Source: Isochrysis galbana (lineage: Eukaryota; Haptophyta; Isochrysidales; Isochrysidaceae). From it: DNA of 64,000 nucleotides. Both the position numbers and the translations under genes were made by a program. Under the pieces are notes generated by a model. That model searched no databases. It was not told where the DNA came from and was given only the letters and a program-made list of their open reading frames with translations. This document shows, piece by piece, positions 62,101 to 64,000 of the stretch. Within the stretch, counting starts at the first letter, position 1. Every line of letters starts with the position of its first letter. Location of the stretch: positions 4,971,587 to 5,035,586 of the forward strand of contig CM030934.1 of the NCBI GenBank assembly GCA_018136815.1, given 5' to 3'.

Positions 62101-64000
62101 TTTTGGACGACGGCGCTCGGCATTCGTGATATGGGCGGCGCGGAGACGGCCTGCGAAGTGGGAGGCGACACGGGCACTTCTAGAGAAGGTCATGGGCAGT
62201 CGACGCCACGCAATATTCAGAGCCTGGTATGCACGTACAGCCCGACACACACACATTTTCAGGTTGATGTGTTATCGTTTGGTATGGCGTTCCTGGCGGC
62301 GACGGTCGGTATCGCGAAACGCTAACCTATTTCTTACGCTCAAGGCAGATGCTGCACCTCATGAGCATCGCTGTGCATTACGGCGCTGGCGGCGAAATGC
62401 CTGGTGCCGTTCCACTGCAGCCCGCCTTCTAGCACCAACCGGGGCCGTCTTGCTCGCCAGGCGGCGGGTCGCATGGCGAGCGTGGTGTGATAAGGCAACG
62501 CGATATGCATCATCGCGTGAGATTAGCCATGTTTCAGAGCTAGCTGAAGCACGCATGGCCAACGCGTGTCGCGCAGCGGCACTGGCTCGGCTGAGAGAGT
62601 TCGCGGCTTCTTGCGCTCGGGTGCATCAGGCATTCGAGGCAGGCCACAAGAGAAGGGTGCGCTCATGCTGGTTGGACTTTAAGGAGGGCTGCTTGTCGCG
62701 CCGGAGGCTTTTGCGTGATGTGCCCGTGCAGCTTGCACGACGACGAATGGCCCGAGAAAGCCATCGCCGTGGTATGACCAAAATCCCGTCGCTCGGCCCG
62801 CCTCTCTCCGGCGCCATGGCTCTCTTAGGCAAAGGGCTCGATGCGGAAGGGCGAGCACAAATAGAAAGTAGAAGCTTGCGCCGCTCGTCGCCAATGCTCC
62901 TGCGTCGACGCCGCCCCTTGCCTGCAGCACGCTCAGAGACCGCCACGGTATTGCTCGTGCATCCCTCGGATGTACCAGCCAGGCAGTTTGATGCGAGTTC
63001 ACACGTGATGTACAGAGCCTCGGTACAAGGTCATGCGTCAATCAGCGATACGGGGCTACTGCACTACGCTCCTCCTCTATTGGCATTCGCCGTCTCATAC
63101 ACTTGGCGTTCGGGCTGGGAAGTGCGCTTGTCGCTCGCAGCTTGGCGCCAACTTACCTATCTGTTGACTCAGATCGCCCGCCTTCAATGTATGCAGAACC
63201 TTCGCCGTCTCGTGGCACGTGTAGCAGCGGCACGGCGGCACGCAGAGGTGTGTGCTTTAGCCGAACGCCTTGCGTACACAACGGATAGCAGGCGTGTCGC
63301 GGCGGGACTCAACGCCTTTACAGCCAATGCATTTCGAATAGAAAGCAAGTGCCATGGTGATCGTTGTGCGGCAGCGTTTCGTTGGACACTTCAGTCGCGT
63401 GCACTACTCCAGCGCCTCGCCGAGCGCCGGGAGCGCGAGTGCAAACTCGCCGCGGCTACCCGTGCTATCACGGCTTATCGCCGCCGGAAAGGCCGTGCAG
63501 CCGCCCTTAGGCAATGGCGGCAACGGCGTCTAGCTGTGCCTGCGCGTGCCCTTGGTGTGCTTTGTCGGCGAGCCCGTTTAGCTCGCGGTTTGTGCTGCGT
63601 GGCCCACGCCGCTCTTGAGCATCGCTCGGCCGTGGTTCGGGCTTCTTCTGCTACAGTTGCATCGGCGCAGAATGCCACTGCCGCTGCTTTTGCGGAGTGG
63701 CGACGGCGAATCGCCAACGGCACAGTCTCCTTTTCGCCCCGGCTTACCACTGCCGCCGTGGTCCGTCCACTGCGTATGCGTATGCATGCGTTTCGCCTTT
63801 GGTCCCAATTGATTGCTCGCCCGGATGGCCCCACACGCGCGAAGGCTGCGGCGTGGGCACGCCGCAAGGAGCTCTCTCGTTTTCTGCTTGCATTGCGTGA
63901 GGCTGAAGCGGAAGGGTGGGCGCGCCGCTTTCGTCAGTTGGCTACCCTTCGGCTTGTGCGGAGCCGGCACGGCGTGTGGCTACGCGAGGCGACCGGGCGC
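59159..64000 (+). CDS. Giant SFI1-like Trp/Arg repeat protein, 3' incomplete
   Basis: Exon 1 runs 59159-60816, from MGSGAAPPLSPASEASALVD. A 243-base GT-AG intron (60817-61059) joins in phase 2 to exon 2, which is open without a stop from 61060 to the window edge. At least ~1530 residues are encoded. The protein is a long series of roughly 20-40-residue helical units built on A-x-x-x-W-R/x: VARWRACVLAVLGRRARRRL, LSAWRNAARRRSLLAAAGRV, ALRRWRAAARIEWKLKSGGR, AAIRLWSAATLDAHVGASLD, LRRWRRNAWCRSTAARLLAP, LRQWRQRRLAVPARALGVLC. This pattern is that of SFI1, the centrin-binding scaffold of spindle poles, basal bodies and centrosomes. A centrin-scaffold role at basal bodies is inferred. Very Arg/Ala-rich. 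The gene continues beyond the window. Confidence 0.75.

Noticed and set aside
1-64000. CRISPR arrays, rRNA or tRNA genes
   Set aside because: I saw no regularly spaced identical repeats, no rRNA-like conserved stretches and no cloverleaf with T-arm in my reading. A tRNA search program would be needed to exclude a tRNA gene firmly.

Overview
The window is eukaryotic: GC-rich host genes with GT-AG introns, a three-exon gene for cytosolic ribosomal protein S16 (eS16/uS9), a five-exon formin, and a dense load of LINE-type and LTR retroelements. The first gene has a bipartite (signal plus transit-like) leader, and two others also begin with signal peptides. This fits a microalga with a complex plastid. 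A haptophyte is my best guess from composition and gene style, but no marker in the window proves the lineage.

Layout, left to right. 0-6.9 kb: a two-exon gene for a putative plastid membrane protein, a non-autonomous retroelement (A), a LINE copy on the minus strand, and an SdpI/DUF1648 membrane protein. 7-9.4 kb: a degenerate coding-like stretch and an element 5' end. 9.8-16.9 kb: a divergent pair, a complete FHA-GBD/FH3-FH1-FH2 formin (minus) and a four-repeat IQ-motif protein (plus). 17-20.9 kb: repeat-rich intergenic DNA. 20.9-24.2 kb: a divergent pair, a PB1/ubiquitin-like-domain protein with a Cys/His cluster (minus) and a Myb/SANT-like protein (plus). 25.4-29.1 kb: a type I membrane protein with a trafficking-like tail (minus) and RPS16 (plus). 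30.3-34.5 kb: an IGHMBP2-type helicase that also carries an R3H domain and a Rad23-like XPC-binding domain. 34.8-39.3 kb: a tandem duplication, an AT-rich island and a NagD-like HAD phosphatase. 39.3-51.8 kb: nested retroelements around three further genes (a secreted Cys-rich protein, an ORF within element H, a GNAT acetyltransferase) and a lower-GC virus-like island. 52.3-53.4 kb: pirin. 53.7-59 kb: a LINE 3' part, a 100-N gap and a Ty1/copia element. 59.2-64 kb: a giant SFI1-like gene running off the right edge.

The most interesting system is one retroelement family seen in about ten copies. Its members share a 5' module: a short hairpin, usually with a TTAT loop, followed within a few bases by ATGG. 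The stems differ in sequence between copies but stay paired. The non-autonomous members have a second GC hairpin immediately after. Four insertions end on the sense strand in T-rich rather than A-rich tails, and the best-bounded copies lie in 15-19 bp target-site duplications. Several copies keep both ends but have lost the middle, unlike the usual 5'-truncated LINE. One copy is inserted inside another, and a third is inserted in the virus-like island.

Three host genes show unusual domain fusions supported by phase-matched splice models: FHA+formin, IGHMBP2 helicase+R3H+XPC-binding domain, and the very long SFI1-type repeat protein. Coordinates come from reading by eye; individual splice sites could be off by a base or so.
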